A stretch of DNA of 64,000 nt from NCBI GenBank assembly GCA_938036875.1, contig CALHVX010000017.1:1-64000 (forward strand), written 5' to 3'. Shown here piece after piece: positions 54,101 to 61,450 of the stretch. Under the pieces are notes generated by a model. The model was not told the DNA's origin and did not search any database. It was given only the letters and a program-made list of their open reading frames with translations. Within the stretch, counting starts at the first letter, position 1. The number at the start of each line of letters is the position of its first letter. Position numbers and translations under genes: made by a program. The stretch is from an uncultured Pseudomonadales bacterium. Its GTDB lineage: Bacteria; Pseudomonadota; Gammaproteobacteria; Pseudomonadales; Azotimanducaceae.

Positions 54101-54600
54101 TCGATCCAAGCAACCTCGAGATCGAGATTACCGAAACTATGTTGATGCATGATGTGGAAGCCGCTTCAGAAACAGTCCAGCGACTGCACAAACTCGGGGT
54201 TAACATTGCCATTGATGACTTTGGCACGGGCTACTCATCGCTCAACTACCTTAAGAAGTTCCCCATCCAAACGGTTAAAGTAGATCGCAGCTTTGTGATG
54301 GACATACCGTCCAACCAAGACGATATGGCAATCACCGCCGCGGTGATCGCTATGGCGCATCGCTTAAATATGCAGGTTGTCGCAGAGGGCGTAGAAACCC
54401 GAGCGCAGCTGAAGTTTCTACATGAAAACGATTGCGAATATGCCCAGGGTTACCTGTTTAGCAAGCCTGAACCTCTAGATGAAGTCATGACCATCTTAAA
54501 CCGGCGCAAGGTGAAACGAACTCCTACGGCTACTGTGCAACATGCACTGCCCACCAGCGCCAGTGAAGCCAAGACCCCGGGCAAAGCGCACAATACTTAG
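51154..54600 (+). CDS. diguanylate cyclase/phosphodiesterase with five PAS domains, lipobox-like N-terminus
   Basis: A 1148-residue signalling protein from ATG 51154; the track start at 51007 lies within the divergent gene region. Residues 1-24 read like a lipoprotein signal with LSGC (Cys24), then a membrane segment (SLILSLLGIVSLAVALGGL) near 40-58. Five PAS-like sensor domains follow from about 70, 195, 325, 450 and 573. The GGDEF domain (about 715-875) has the active motif GGDEF near 771 and the I-site RTED five residues before it, so product inhibition is expected. The EAL domain (about 890-1130) has ESL in the first position (VGVESLIRW) but keeps EITETMLMHD, DDFGTGYSSL and AEGVET. Both activities are possible for c-di-GMP; the balance is unknown. 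Confidence 0.92.
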   Translation: MLRCGTKYLATAVSITGSLTLSGCSSSDYLNIASDAVGDSLILSLLGIVSLAVALGGLWHRFHKNKPNWHGASLGTLELTNDGEVLFANERALELLETDQTQLVGRSIQDFVSKDQWQRLRSDDATPEDGQPIELQLLTATQRKRWVLIVLSEPAVTGGRSIHPNRILQFCDASNQLAKQSRFRGRALMHKKLLEQSHDLFIVLDDESRIVEANDAARGLMTDSVEKNAGVHGVAIAEFAAPGDRERLAKEIAECQSLRSVRNLKSLLLFRARATGTKPVYVDAKLVPYRLDGENMVALCANSVNGYVTNEKALRTSTRRFSKVFQESPDAIALLRQTDTKFLDFNPGFTRLLGYERQDAIDKSESEVNLWADEEQRQAVTERLNSEHEYNENEACLRKADGSVVKADLSIRQMTIDGEECLLIIARDVTARIKNEAARIESEEKFALVFQHSPDGIAIIRKRDGMIYDINDVLTEGSEYTKEELIGKSLLELNMVANPEAFVTMASKLQENGHYDAIEMQFISKNGVIVPTLVSANEFELSGEMYIIAIAKDMREVRRVEKQLELSEQRFKGSFDNAPIGIFLVDEEGKIFQANRFAQEMLVYEASELPNMHISRLVPTEDRLQLKETLTRLQLGTEKTSLSERRMLCQNGLELWTNCQIVLQRDGDSEYFIIQVADVTDIKLSQRRMERMAFYDTLTDLANRRLFQDRLAQAIDHCSRKETTAALLYLDLDQFKRVNDTLGHEAGDNLLRQVANRLTECVRTEDTVGRPGGDEFTILLFDVASPSDAGVVAEKILERLREPITLSGHNLVVTTSIGITVLPTDGKDANILMKNADLAMYRAKERGRNNYQFFREEMNTNAIKRLRIENELREALEQEEFVLYYQPKVDIALQRMVGVESLIRWNHPKNGLLPPGEFIDIAEETGAIVEIGSWIIQEACRAGRKLREAGGDDFTTAINISPRQFRDPNLVNFIRKCLRESKLDPSNLEIEITETMLMHDVEAASETVQRLHKLGVNIAIDDFGTGYSSLNYLKKFPIQTVKVDRSFVMDIPSNQDDMAITAAVIAMAHRLNMQVVAEGVETRAQLKFLHENDCEYAQGYLFSKPEPLDEVMTILNRRKVKRTPTATVQHALPTSASEAKTPGKAHNT

Positions 54601-54608
54601 CCGGCGAT

Positions 54609-55337
54609 CTAGTCGTCAAAATCTTCGAAGTCGTCATCGAAAAAATCTTCTTCTGGTGGATCACCATCAAAGATTAAAAACTTCTGGCGTTGATAGTAGG
54701 CTTCTCGGGTAAACACATAGGGATCTAGTGATGAATCACGTGCATCCGTTATGGTCAACAATTGTGCACGAGCATTAAGCAACCGCAAACCACGTATCCA
54801 GGGTTCAAATGCATCCCCCAACAACAGTTGCGGTATCATCATGCGTATGGCCACCGAAGGTAGATCACGTACCGAAGAAGGGCCTAGAAAGGGTACGTTC
54901 ACATAAGGCGTCTGCGTTGCACCCCAAACTGCGAAGGTTTGGCCGAGATCCTCTTGACCCGGTTGCAAGCCAATGCGCTGGCCCACGTCAAAAATGCCGC
55001 CTATCCCTAACGTGGTATTAACCACAACCCGAGTAAGGTCAGTCGCCCCACGCTTAGGCTTGCCTTGAAGGAAACCGTTAAGCGCGCTATCGATGCCTAA
55101 TAAGTTGGAAAACACATTATCAATTGCTGTGCGCCACCAATCAGGCGTGATGTAGGCATAACCACGTGCCAAGGGTGCCAAGGTTTTGCGATCGATCCAA
55201 TCCGTGGCGTTATAGCTAGCTCGATTGAATCCTTCCATAGGATCGCTAGATTGGTAGTCCTGCTCAGGCACACTGGCACAGCCTCCCAGCCCCAAACTCA
55301 ACATCAAGCTAACGATCAATATGCGAATGTCACTCAA
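54609..55337 (-). CDS. mlaA: MlaA (VacJ) lipoprotein
   Basis: A 242-residue outer-membrane lipoprotein. The signal MSDIRILIVSLMLSLGLGGC ends with the lipobox LGGC. The MlaA family blocks are SSDPMEGFNRASYNATDW, NVFSNLLGIDSALNGFLQGK, VVVNTTLGIGGIFDVGQRIG and QTFAVWGATQTPYVNVPFLG. The tail is exceptionally acidic: EEDFFDDDFEDFDD. MlaA removes phospholipids from the outer leaflet, handing them to MlaC. I choose TTG 55337, with a GGAGAG site 8 bases before it, rather than the track start (also TTG). No other mla gene is in the window. The acidic tail is unusual. Confidence 0.9.
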   Translation of the reverse strand: MSDIRILIVSLMLSLGLGGCASVPEQDYQSSDPMEGFNRASYNATDWIDRKTLAPLARGYAYITPDWWRTAIDNVFSNLLGIDSALNGFLQGKPKRGATDLTRVVVNTTLGIGGIFDVGQRIGLQPGQEDLGQTFAVWGATQTPYVNVPFLGPSSVRDLPSVAIRMMIPQLLLGDAFEPWIRGLRLLNARAQLLTITDARDSSLDPYVFTREAYYQRQKFLIFDGDPPEEDFFDDDFEDFDD

Positions 55338-55511
55338 AACTACTGCTCTCCATCTGCTTATTGCAAAAGAACTATTACCTAAAGCTTCTGCCAAAAAATG
55401 ATTCTACCCGCCCCTTTTACGCCAAGGTGTCGCCAGAATTACAGTGCGCCTCAAGCAAACTAGACTCAGACAAATGTGAATTCTAAAGAGCAAAAGTGTA
55501 ACGCTAAGCGA

Positions 55512-56792
55512 TCAACGAACAAAGACCAAACTCAGCCAGGGGATATAGGTAATGAGGCCAAGGGCAAGAAGCATCACCAACATAAAGGGCCAGCAAGCTG
55601 CATAGAGCTCCATCAATGGCTTTTTGAATCGATAGCTGGCAATAAATAAATTCATGCCAATTGGCGGTGTGAAGTAGCCAATCTGCATATTGGCCAGAAA
55701 GATAATACCCAAATGCACCGGATCAATCCCGTAACCCACAGCAACGGGCAGCAACAACGGCACCATGATAACTAGAGCAGAGAAGACGTCTAAGATCGCG
55801 CCAAGCAATAACAGCAAGACGTTAAGCAAGAGCAAAAACATCAACGGGTTCTTGATGTTTTCCTGGGTGATTTCAAACAGTTGCTGCGGAATTTCTGCAT
55901 CAACCAAGAAATTGGTGAAGGCCAGAGCCACGCCCAAAATCAGCAAGATGCCACCAACCATTGCCATGGATTCTTTGATAACCCTTGGCAGCGCGCTGAC
56001 TTTTACCTCGCGGTACAACACCACTTCTGCAAGCAATACATAAGCAGCGGTAACCGCTGCCGCCTCTGAGACCGCAAACTTGCCCGCGTAAATACCACCG
56101 AGCACAACAAAAGGTAAAGGCAACTCCCAACGCGCTGCCCACAAAGCCGAACGCAGCTTAGCCGCGCTGAAAGGGACCCTAGGTAGATTTGCATCACGTA
56201 GATGCCACAGCGTCCAGACGATTAGCAGCCCGAGCATGATGCACAACGGCAGTAAACCGGCGACAAAGAGATCAACAATGGTAAAAGGTTCGCCCACATC
56301 CATTTGCTGCGCGATAATGCCGTACAAGATAAGCGGTACAGAAGGCATCAACAGCAAGCCTAAGCTGCCAGATGTTGTGACCAACCCTAAGCTGTAACGT
56401 TCGCTATAGCCTTGCGACGTAAGCGCCGGCAGCAGCAGTGCACCTAGCGCAACAATAGTTACCCCAGAAGCGCCGGTGAGCGCCGTGAACATAGCACACA
56501 CAATAAAGCCAACAATCGCTAAGCCCGCCGGCATGCCGCCAACAACCGCTTGCGCCAAGTTCACCAAGCGCTCGGAAGTTTTCGCTTCAGCTAACAGGTA
56601 ACCGCTTATCGTGAACAGCGGTAGAGCAACCAGCATGGGTGTATCGACAATTCGATACAACTCAATGGGGACAATGGTTGGGTCGATATCAGCACTAACA
56701 AAACCCAACATAGCAGCGGCGATGAGCACTGCAAACAACGGTGCGCCGCACAGTGCGGCAACCACAATTACAACTATACCCAAGGTGATCAT
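55512..56792 (-). CDS. dctM: TRAP transporter large permease subunit DctM
   Basis: A 426-residue membrane protein of the DctM family, with about twelve hydrophobic segments and repeated blocks such as PLFAVLIAAAMLGF, GLLLMPSVPLILYGIIAQQ and IGYFTPPIGMNLFIASYRF. ATG 56792 overlaps the DctQ stop as ATGA; the track start at 56870 lies inside dctQ. It is the main channel of the transporter and works with DctQ and the binding protein DctP. Substrates of this family are C4-dicarboxylates, other organic acids and sialic acid-like compounds. The final substrate is unknown. Confidence 0.94.
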   Translation of the reverse strand: MITLGIVVIVVAALCGAPLFAVLIAAAMLGFVSADIDPTIVPIELYRIVDTPMLVALPLFTISGYLLAEAKTSERLVNLAQAVVGGMPAGLAIVGFIVCAMFTALTGASGVTIVALGALLLPALTSQGYSERYSLGLVTTSGSLGLLLMPSVPLILYGIIAQQMDVGEPFTIVDLFVAGLLPLCIMLGLLIVWTLWHLRDANLPRVPFSAAKLRSALWAARWELPLPFVVLGGIYAGKFAVSEAAAVTAAYVLLAEVVLYREVKVSALPRVIKESMAMVGGILLILGVALAFTNFLVDAEIPQQLFEITQENIKNPLMFLLLLNVLLLLLGAILDVFSALVIMVPLLLPVAVGYGIDPVHLGIIFLANMQIGYFTPPIGMNLFIASYRFKKPLMELYAACWPFMLVMLLALGLITYIPWLSLVFVR

Positions 56793-57250
56793 GGCAACCA
56801 CACCGTGCGTAAGGCGTAGCGCAAGGTCAGTATCACGGCGCCAAAAGGTAAAACCGATTCGCAAACCCAAGCCGGAACCGATGCAAACGCAAGGGTCCCA
56901 TCTTGATACTCAAACAACACAAATTGATAGCTATAGTAAGCAAGAAGGCCACACATAACGCAGGTAAAAGCGTTAGCAAAGCGTTGGACTACCTGGCTGC
57001 TGCGCGGGCCTAAGAACCGAGATATCGCATCAATGCGAATGTGTTCTTCGCGTCGAGCAGCCATCATGGCACCCACCATGGTCACCCAAAACACCAGCAC
57101 CCGGAGCAGGCCATCGCCCCAGACTATGCCGGTGCTAAAAAAGTTACGCGCTAACACTTGATAGGCTGCCAACAACAGCAGCCCCAACACCAACGTAACC
57201 AGCAGGCTGTCCTCCAACCAGTGGAGCCAGCGCAATAACCTTTGCGCCAT
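56789..57250 (-). CDS. dctQ: TRAP transporter small permease subunit DctQ
   Basis: A 153-residue protein with four hydrophobic segments (SLLVTLVLGLLLLAAYQVLA, LLRVLVFWVTMVGAMMAAR, FTCVMCGLLAYYSYQFVLF, ESVLPFGAVILTLRYALR). The central EEHIRIDAISRFLG motif is the family signature. ATG 57250 is 4 bases after DctP and its stop overlaps dctM. It partners DctM in the membrane part of the transporter. Confidence 0.92.
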   Translation of the reverse strand: MAQRLLRWLHWLEDSLLVTLVLGLLLLAAYQVLARNFFSTGIVWGDGLLRVLVFWVTMVGAMMAARREEHIRIDAISRFLGPRSSQVVQRFANAFTCVMCGLLAYYSYQFVLFEYQDGTLAFASVPAWVCESVLPFGAVILTLRYALRTVWLP

Positions 57251-57254
57251 ACCT

Positions 57255-58310
57255 CTAGCGCATTTCCGCCAGGTAACCCTGCATTTCAGTCCATGCTTGT
57301 TTCGATACAAAACCCTCTTCGACCAGTTGGCCGTTGGCTTTGTTTGCTACCGCTTGCCACTCAGCCAGTTCTGCTTCGGTTGGCTCATTCCATTTAAGGC
57401 CTTGTTGCTCAAGCACCAAGGCAGCTTTGGCGTTGTCTTCACGACTACGCGCATTGACCTTCGCCACCGCCTGGCCCATCAAATCACGAGTGATTTGCTT
57501 GTCCGCTGGGATCACCTTCTTAAACTGCCGCTCACCAACAGTAAGCAAACCGTAGGTGTATAGCAGAGGTAATCGGGTTAGGTTTTCAACCCGAGTGTGC
57601 CACTGCAACGTGATCGCACCCACTGGTGGCGCCGCAACCGTGTCGATCAAACCTGTCTGCAAACCGCCCAGCACGTCAGCTATGGTGAGCGGAATGGGAC
57701 TCACGCCAAAGGCTTCTAAACCCCGTGCGGTACCCAGGTCACCGTCCGGTGTCCAGACCTTCTGTTTGCGTAAATCGCCGACGCTCGAAATACCCCGCTT
57801 GGACATCATGTAGGCGAAGCCAATCTCAGCGATACCAAAGCTGACGTAACCTTTCTGCTCCAGGCCGGCCATAATCTTAGGATCCATTCGCTCGCGCACA
57901 TAATCCAACTCAGCATGGTTCCGAAAGACCAAAGGTAGTCCGTATAGATTCAAATCTGGATAGTTTTGCGCCAGCACACCCACGGTTAACACCGCACCAT
58001 GCAACTGGCCAACACGCATCTTGCGCAACACCGCCTTGTCGTCCCCCATGACGCCGCCAGGGTAGAACTTAAACTTAACCCGGCCTTCAGTGCGCTCGGC
58101 AATATCGGTTGCGGCTTGTTGCAACTCACGCATCCACACTGAGCCAGCCGGCGAGACCGTTGCAATTTTTAGGGTTACCGCCTGAACGGGTGCCGCCGCA
58201 TAGGCCAAGGCTAGCCCGATACCCAGACCTACCAGCTTCAACCGGGCCGCAAATTTGCTCACCACCCCGGTCGCCCTGCCTAAGTTGGTCTGCCCGCTAA
58301 AAATACGCAT
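57255..58310 (-). CDS. dctP: TRAP transporter substrate-binding protein DctP
   Basis: A 351-residue periplasmic binding protein with a signal peptide (VGLGIGLALAYAAAPVQA). The mature part begins VTLKIATVSPAGSVWMRELQ, typical of DctP, and contains the ligand-related stretches KVWTPDGDLGTARGLEAFGV and LLYTYGLLTVGE. ATG 58310 has GGAG 7 bases upstream and overlaps the end of the TatT gene by 14 bases. It captures the solute for DctQM. The binding-site Arg and the VSPAGSVW start suggest an organic acid, but the ligand cannot be named. Confidence 0.93.
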   Translation of the reverse strand: MRIFSGQTNLGRATGVVSKFAARLKLVGLGIGLALAYAAAPVQAVTLKIATVSPAGSVWMRELQQAATDIAERTEGRVKFKFYPGGVMGDDKAVLRKMRVGQLHGAVLTVGVLAQNYPDLNLYGLPLVFRNHAELDYVRERMDPKIMAGLEQKGYVSFGIAEIGFAYMMSKRGISSVGDLRKQKVWTPDGDLGTARGLEAFGVSPIPLTIADVLGGLQTGLIDTVAAPPVGAITLQWHTRVENLTRLPLLYTYGLLTVGERQFKKVIPADKQITRDLMGQAVAKVNARSREDNAKAALVLEQQGLKWNEPTEAELAEWQAVANKANGQLVEEGFVSKQAWTEMQGYLAEMR

Positions 58311-59187
58311 CCGCCGTCTCCATCAGTGCCCTGGCTCGTTCTTGAGCCACAGTGTTCGTTAATGTTAGACCACTTACCTGAGGATTAGTGCTAAGTACTT
58401 CCGCAAGCAATTTGTCATGTAATTCACGGTCAAACTGAGCGCGGGCATATTCCTGCGCGTACATCACCTTAACCATTAAGGCAGATTCACCCGCAATATC
58501 GAGAGCCGACTCAAAGTGCCTCTTTGCAACCTCAGGCCGGCCACCAACAGAGGGTGGCAGCAGAACCTCAAAGACACCCATATAAAGGTGCGGGCCACCG
58601 TTGTCGAAGGTTGGGTCTAACTCCAACATACGAGCCATTAGCGCTTTCACTCGACCTAGCTCCGCAATCGCTGCAAAGTCATCACTGTTAGCCTGCATCC
58701 ACCCTGCCCAACTGGTGCCCAGGCCATACACTAGCGGCACATCTTTCTTGCCTAAATCCGCAAGCCACGCTTCATACTCCGAGTATTTGCGGGTTCGCAG
58801 GTCACAGCCATCGTCAATTCCTAAGCACACAGACCGCTCCGACATCGCCAACGCTTTCGCATTGAGCAGCCGCGCACGCTCAGGCTCTTGCACAAAAGCG
58901 GTGGCGTACGACGAGTTCAACAAGGCCGCTTGCTTCAACAGCTCAGGGCTAGAAGGCTCCGAGCCAAGCAAACCGTCAATCAAAATTAAGTACGCAGGTG
59001 CCCCATCACGCACCGTCGCTAGGTCTGGGTTGTCCAAGATGGCCGTGGAGAGTTGTGCAGCAAAGTCTTCGGTTACCGTATTGATGACGGTTCGACAGCC
59101 ACCTAAACCTGGAAGAATCAGCAAAGCTAACAAAGCAACCAACAGACGCTGGACGCGCGTTACAACACGTGGGGCATAGAATTTCAT
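58297..59187 (-). CDS. TatT-type TRAP lipoprotein (T component)
   Basis: A 296-residue lipoprotein with signal ...ALLALLILPGLGGC (lipobox LGGC), then helical TPR-like repeats (QAALLNSSYATAFVQEPERARLLNAKAL; HFESALDIAGESALMVKVMYAQEYARAQF). TatT proteins associate with TRAP binding proteins and can form multi-subunit assemblies. Its position before dctP with a 14-base overlap supports this assignment. ATG 59187 (MKFYAPRVV) is chosen; the track start at 59193 is a TTG. No strong ribosome site was seen. It is the first gene of the TRAP operon. Confidence 0.88.
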   Translation of the reverse strand: MKFYAPRVVTRVQRLLVALLALLILPGLGGCRTVINTVTEDFAAQLSTAILDNPDLATVRDGAPAYLILIDGLLGSEPSSPELLKQAALLNSSYATAFVQEPERARLLNAKALAMSERSVCLGIDDGCDLRTRKYSEYEAWLADLGKKDVPLVYGLGTSWAGWMQANSDDFAAIAELGRVKALMARMLELDPTFDNGGPHLYMGVFEVLLPPSVGGRPEVAKRHFESALDIAGESALMVKVMYAQEYARAQFDRELHDKLLAEVLSTNPQVSGLTLTNTVAQERARALMETADAYF

Positions 59188-59361
59188 GGGCAATCGTTAC
59201 TCAGGAATGATCGATTTCGGACGTAGTATCTTTTGATGAATTGTATGTTGATAAATTCTAGGGGCAGTAGATTTTGGCATTGTCGCTGCCGTATTGATAG
59301 CCACACTAACAGTGGCGCAGCACTGCGTCTATTGAACCCACGAAAGCACCCAGCATAAAAC

Positions 59362-60426
59362 TTAGAGAAGCGCACCAGGTAAATCGTTCACCGCAACGTA
59401 ACTTATTTTAGCACTGTCTGAGTAAATCGAACGGCAATAGTCAGATGTTTTACGTTGAAGACCACCTTTCACCAGCTTAACGCTACGTTGCTGGAGCACA
59501 GTTTGACGTTGCGCTGCCGCCGCTAAGGCGCGCTGATAAGCCTTTGCTGACAACACCGACCCGCCGTCAGCACCATTTTCCAGATGGCCAACGTATTGGG
59601 TGAGCGCCACCTGCCGGCTCAAGTTTCGCTCCAAGCGCCGCAAGTACCACAACGCTTGCTTGTTGCTTTCGGACAAGTTTTCACCCAGCAGCTCCAACTG
59701 GCCCACCAATTGAGTAACCCGCCGTTGCCAACGTAACAAACGCTTTATCGACAAACCGCCTAATTTTTGGCGTTTGAGGTTACTTTTACTAGTGCGCTTG
59801 GCCCGCCGATAGGTCCTGCCAAAACCGCCCTCAACAATTATTTTATTGGAGCAACCTCGCGCACCGAAGGCTAGTCGCCAAGCTTGGGACTCCACCTGAA
59901 AGAGACGGCCTAAGGGATTTAAATTGGGTTTAGCAGAGCTTACCGGTGCGCGCAGCAAGCTGCTCCATTCATCCATCACCTGACGAAGCGCGGCTCGCGA
60001 CTTGCTGCTACCGGCGCGATCCAACAAGTCTTGTGCCACCCGCGCGAAGCTGACTTGAGCCGGCAAGAGCCTGTGGATTTGCTCTATCCGGGCGGCCGCT
60101 TCTCGAAACTGAGATTTGCCAACACGCTTGCGTACTAATTGCCAAGCAGCCATGAGTTGGTCTGTTGCGCTACGCAACTCACGCCACTGCAGATCACTAA
60201 ACCCATCGGTCTGGCTGAGGATCAGCAAACAGCGACTGTTTCGATGAAGTGCTTGGCTCACCACAAAATCTAGCAGGCGCATGTGAACCACGTCTGCGGA
60301 GCCACCGGCTGCGTCGTTTGCAGACCCTGTCAAAGGTATGCCTAAAGACAGAGAAGAAGACGCAGCAGAGCCCTGGCCGTCGCCAGCATCACTCCCTGCT
60401 TTCGTCAGACCTTGAATATCTGTCAT
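59362..60426 (-). CDS. CHAD-like domain protein
   Basis: A 354-residue basic, helical protein. The low-complexity N-terminal 40 residues (GSDAGDGQGSAASSSLSLG) precede a region that resembles the CHAD domain. Marks are LPAQVSFARVAQDLLDR, the basic RTYRRAKRTSKSNLKRQ helix near residue 205, and LLRWQRRVTQLVGQLELLGENL. CHAD domains bind inorganic polyphosphate and are often next to metal-dependent kinases or CYTH domains. The typical RK.vK.lRy.l.l motif is recognisable but divergent. No partner gene is seen. Located between the TRAP operon and the crotonase, on the minus strand. The assignment is moderately sure; polyphosphate binding is inference. Confidence 0.7.
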   Translation of the reverse strand: MTDIQGLTKAGSDAGDGQGSAASSSLSLGIPLTGSANDAAGGSADVVHMRLLDFVVSQALHRNSRCLLILSQTDGFSDLQWRELRSATDQLMAAWQLVRKRVGKSQFREAAARIEQIHRLLPAQVSFARVAQDLLDRAGSSKSRAALRQVMDEWSSLLRAPVSSAKPNLNPLGRLFQVESQAWRLAFGARGCSNKIIVEGGFGRTYRRAKRTSKSNLKRQKLGGLSIKRLLRWQRRVTQLVGQLELLGENLSESNKQALWYLRRLERNLSRQVALTQYVGHLENGADGGSVLSAKAYQRALAAAAQRQTVLQQRSVKLVKGGLQRKTSDYCRSIYSDSAKISYVAVNDLPGALL

Positions 60427-60666
60427 GACCGTCTGTCTAAACCACCTTTTAGGATTGCCGTACTATCAAAGCGAAGCCAAGGACCCAGCGTCAAACTATG
60501 CCACTAGTGCATCTGACTCCGTATACTCAGACCTACCTATCATAACGAATACGCAACGAAATGGCCTATTTAACTGGGGACAGTCCATTGATCAACATTG
60601 GCCCGACCGCCGGTGTCGGACCCTTTCTTGGCCTTCTCTTGAAACACCAAATCGAGCGATAAAAGC

Positions 60667-61443
60667 ATGGAAAATCTGGTACTTACCGATATTACAGACC
60701 GAGTAGCCACGGTTACCTTAAACCGCCCAGAGGCACTAAACGCCCTATCCACCGAGTTGCGGAACGCTATATCTCAAACTTTCGAAGAACTGTCCGACAA
60801 TAATGAGGTGGAAGTCATTGTACTGACCGGTGCAGGGCGCGCTTTCACCGTGGGCCTGGACCTCAAAGAATTGGGCAAAGAGCGGTCATCAACCACCAAA
60901 CCTTACCCCCGCAATCTCATCGATATCATGGCCGCGGTGCCCCAGCCCATCATCGGCGCCATCAACGGCTACGCTATCACGGGCGGCTTTGAGCTGGCGC
61001 TTATGTGCGACTTTTTGCTCGCTAGCCCCCAAGCAAAGTTTGCTGACACCCATGCTCGCGTCGGTGTGGTTCCAGGCTGGGGTCTATCTCAGCGGCTGCC
61101 CAGACTTATTGGGCTAAATCGAGCCAAAGAGCTATCGCTAACAGGCAACTTCTTGGATGCCCCAACTGCCCTAGCCTGGGGTCTGGTGAATCGGGTCGTA
61201 GCGGCTGACGAGTTGCTCAGCACCTGCCAACAACTGGCAAGGGACATACTTACCACCGACCCAGCAACTCGAGCCGAGATGAAGCGCATTATGGAGGCAG
61301 GTTGGGAAGCTGACTTAGCCACCGGTTTGCAGATAGAACGCCAAGCGACCTCAGCTCACGACCGCGCTCAACGCCCGTCCCAACAAGTGGCTGAACGTCG
61401 AGCCAACATTCAAGCTCGAGGTCGAGAGCAATCTAAGGGTTAA
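60667..61443 (+). CDS. enoyl-CoA hydratase/isomerase family protein
   Basis: A 258-residue crotonase. Oxyanion-hole blocks are RAFTVGLDLKELG and INGYAITGGFELALMCDFLLAS; the latter keeps the first catalytic-type Glu in GGFELALMCD. The block for the second Glu reads FADTHARVGVVPGWGLSQRL, with His-Ala in place of Pro-Glu, a substitution seen in some crotonase subgroups. It may therefore be an isomerase or hydrolase rather than a hydratase. It stands alone after a 240-base gap and converges with the AsmA-family gene (7 bases between stops). No operon partner is visible. Confidence 0.87.
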   Translation: MENLVLTDITDRVATVTLNRPEALNALSTELRNAISQTFEELSDNNEVEVIVLTGAGRAFTVGLDLKELGKERSSTTKPYPRNLIDIMAAVPQPIIGAINGYAITGGFELALMCDFLLASPQAKFADTHARVGVVPGWGLSQRLPRLIGLNRAKELSLTGNFLDAPTALAWGLVNRVVAADELLSTCQQLARDILTTDPATRAEMKRIMEAGWEADLATGLQIERQATSAHDRAQRPSQQVAERRANIQARGREQSKG

Positions 61444-61450
61444 TCTTGGC

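Noticed and set aside
60425-60706. 93-residue ORF before the crotonase gene
   Set aside because: It overlaps the crotonase start by 40 bases in another frame, has no domain or ribosome site, and looks random. The 240-base gap holds no other supported feature.
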